Source of the DNA: Auraticoccus monumenti
GTDB taxonomy: Bacteria > Actinomycetota > Actinomycetes > Propionibacteriales > Propionibacteriaceae
Direction of reading: 5' to 3'
Assembly: GCF_900101785.1 (NCBI RefSeq)
Contig: NZ_LT629688.1
Span: 310,001-374,000 of the forward strand
DNA length: 64,000 bases
The translations under genes and the position numbers were made by a program. Positions 63,277 to 64,000 of this stretch are shown here, piece after piece (position 1 is the first letter of the stretch; each line of letters opens with the position of its first letter). The notes beneath the pieces are model-generated. The model worked only from the letters and a program-made list of their open reading frames with translations. It did no database searches and was not told where the DNA came from.

Positions 63277-64000
63277 GGGCGGTCGTCAGCGGCGCCGGCA
63301 TCGCCGGCCTCTCGCACGCGCTGGCCCTGACCCGGCTGGGCTGGGAGGTCACCGTGGTGGAGGTCGCTCCCGGCCCACGCCGCGGCGGCTACATGATCGA
63401 CTTCTTCGGCCCCGGCTGGGCGGCGGCCGAGGAGCTGGGCGTGCTGGAGGCGCTGCGCGCCGGCGGTCGGGTCTACCGCTCCGCCCGCTACGTCGACGCC
63501 CGGGGACGCCAGACCGGGCAGCTCGGTCTGGACACCTTCCTCCGGACCACCGGCGGGAGGTACTTCTCGATCCTGCGACCCGAGATCGAGGAGGTGCTGC
63601 GGGAGGCCCTCCCGCCGGAGGTGGTGCTGCGGCACGGCCGGGTCATCACCCGGATCGACCAGGAGCCGGGTGCCGGGGCCCCGGTCCGGGTCGGGCTCGA
63701 CGACGGCACGGTGCTGGCGGCGGACCTGGTGCTCGGGGCGGACGGGCTCCACTCGGGGGTGCGCCGGCTGGTCCTCGGTGAGGAGGGGTCGTTCCTCCGC
63801 CCGCTCGGCTACCACACCGCCGCCTTCACCTGCACCGCCCCCCACCTGGCCGAACGACTCGGGGAGGACGTCCACCTGACCGACGTGCGCGACGGCCAGG
63901 TCGGCGTCTTCGCCGTCGACCTCGGACGCCCGGACGAGCGACCGGGCGGTGCGGGCGTGGTGTCGGCCTTCGTCGTCACCCGCGGCGGGGTGGACCTGCC
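63273..64000 (+). CDS. FAD-dependent monooxygenase (partial, runs off the window)
   Basis: The first 242 residues of a class A flavoprotein hydroxylase. The N-terminus VRAVVSGAGIAGLSHALALTRLG is the FAD Rossmann motif and LGADGLHSGVRRLV (about residue 155) is the GD motif that contacts FAD ribose and NAD(P)H. The family hydroxylates aromatics, polyketides or tetracyclines; the substrate is unknown. It is coupled to the TetR gene, and the 3' end lies beyond position 64000. Confidence 0.9.
   Translation, partial: MRAVVSGAGIAGLSHALALTRLGWEVTVVEVAPGPRRGGYMIDFFGPGWAAAEELGVLEALRAGGRVYRSARYVDARGRQTGQLGLDTFLRTTGGRYFSILRPEIEEVLREALPPEVVLRHGRVITRIDQEPGAGAPVRVGLDDGTVLAADLVLGADGLHSGVRRLVLGEEGSFLRPLGYHTAAFTCTAPHLAERLGEDVHLTDVRDGQVGVFAVDLGRPDERPGGAGVVSAFVVTRGGVDL

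Noticed and set aside
1-64000. Phage, integron or transposon.
   Set aside because: No transposase, integrase, terminal repeats or change in base composition was seen; the only direct repeats are short and local.

Overview
The window is high-GC DNA from an actinomycete. Supporting features are the abundant GTG starts, a WhiB-family protein, a proteasome activator (Bpa), a GTP-dependent PEP carboxykinase, a LytR-CpsA-Psr protein, Tat-exported lipoproteins and a complete type VII (ESX-like) secretion locus. The pheA / PAP2-lipid-kinase / serS block, with Ser-tRNAs, an LCP protein and bpa nearby, resembles the conserved chromosomal core of mycobacteria and propionibacteria. The genus cannot be fixed from the sequence alone. 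No phage, integrase, insertion sequence or CRISPR array was seen.

Layout. 1-6.4 kb: a DedA-like membrane protein, an Eis-type acetyltransferase, and a four-gene operon for N-acetylglucosamine/chitobiose uptake (RpiR regulator plus ngcEFG, without its ATPase). 6.5-10.5 kb: a copper-handling cluster (DUF5134, YcnI, CopC-CopD fusion). 10.5-23.4 kb: housekeeping and unknown genes (FAD dehydrogenase, Tat-exported propeller protein, pckG, LCP protein, quinone reductase, DinB and esterase genes) with three tRNAs (Arg-ACG, Ser-GCU, Ser-UGA). 23.5-27.3 kb: a strongly asymmetric heterodimeric ABC exporter. 27.4-43.1 kb: a GNAT gene with an apparent 5' frameshift, a 2H phosphoesterase, bpa, an unusual WhiB-HTH fusion, uraA, a HAD hydrolase, serS, a PAP2-diacylglycerol-kinase fusion, pheA, a GT-C mannosyltransferase-like enzyme, arcA, a TauE-type exporter, and a TPP-riboswitch-controlled CytX-type permease with a GDPD behind it. 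43.3-44.1 kb: a gene-free array of about seven degenerate, hairpin-forming repeats. 44.1-48.5 kb: an oxidoreductase/TetR pair, a GNAT gene, and a HEAT-repeat protein translationally coupled to a MerR-HEAT fusion. 49.0-62.6 kb: the type VII secretion system (mycP, eccC, eccD, an unknown gene, eccE, eccB, two WXG100 genes, and a PE/PPE-like pair whose larger member has a collagen-like Gly-Pro-rich tail). 62.7-64 kb: a TetR regulator coupled to a flavin monooxygenase that runs off the window.

How it works together. The type VII genes supply a full set of membrane components: ATPase EccC, channel EccD, EccB and EccE, and protease MycP. Two Esx proteins and two larger secreted proteins sit directly beside them, so machine and cargo are encoded together. 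The ngc operon imports aminosugars and presumably borrows a shared ATPase from elsewhere in the genome. At least twelve genes have a TANNNT box 6-8 bases before the start codon, the signature of leaderless actinobacterial transcripts; this pattern decides several starts here, including mycP and the frameshifted GNAT gene.
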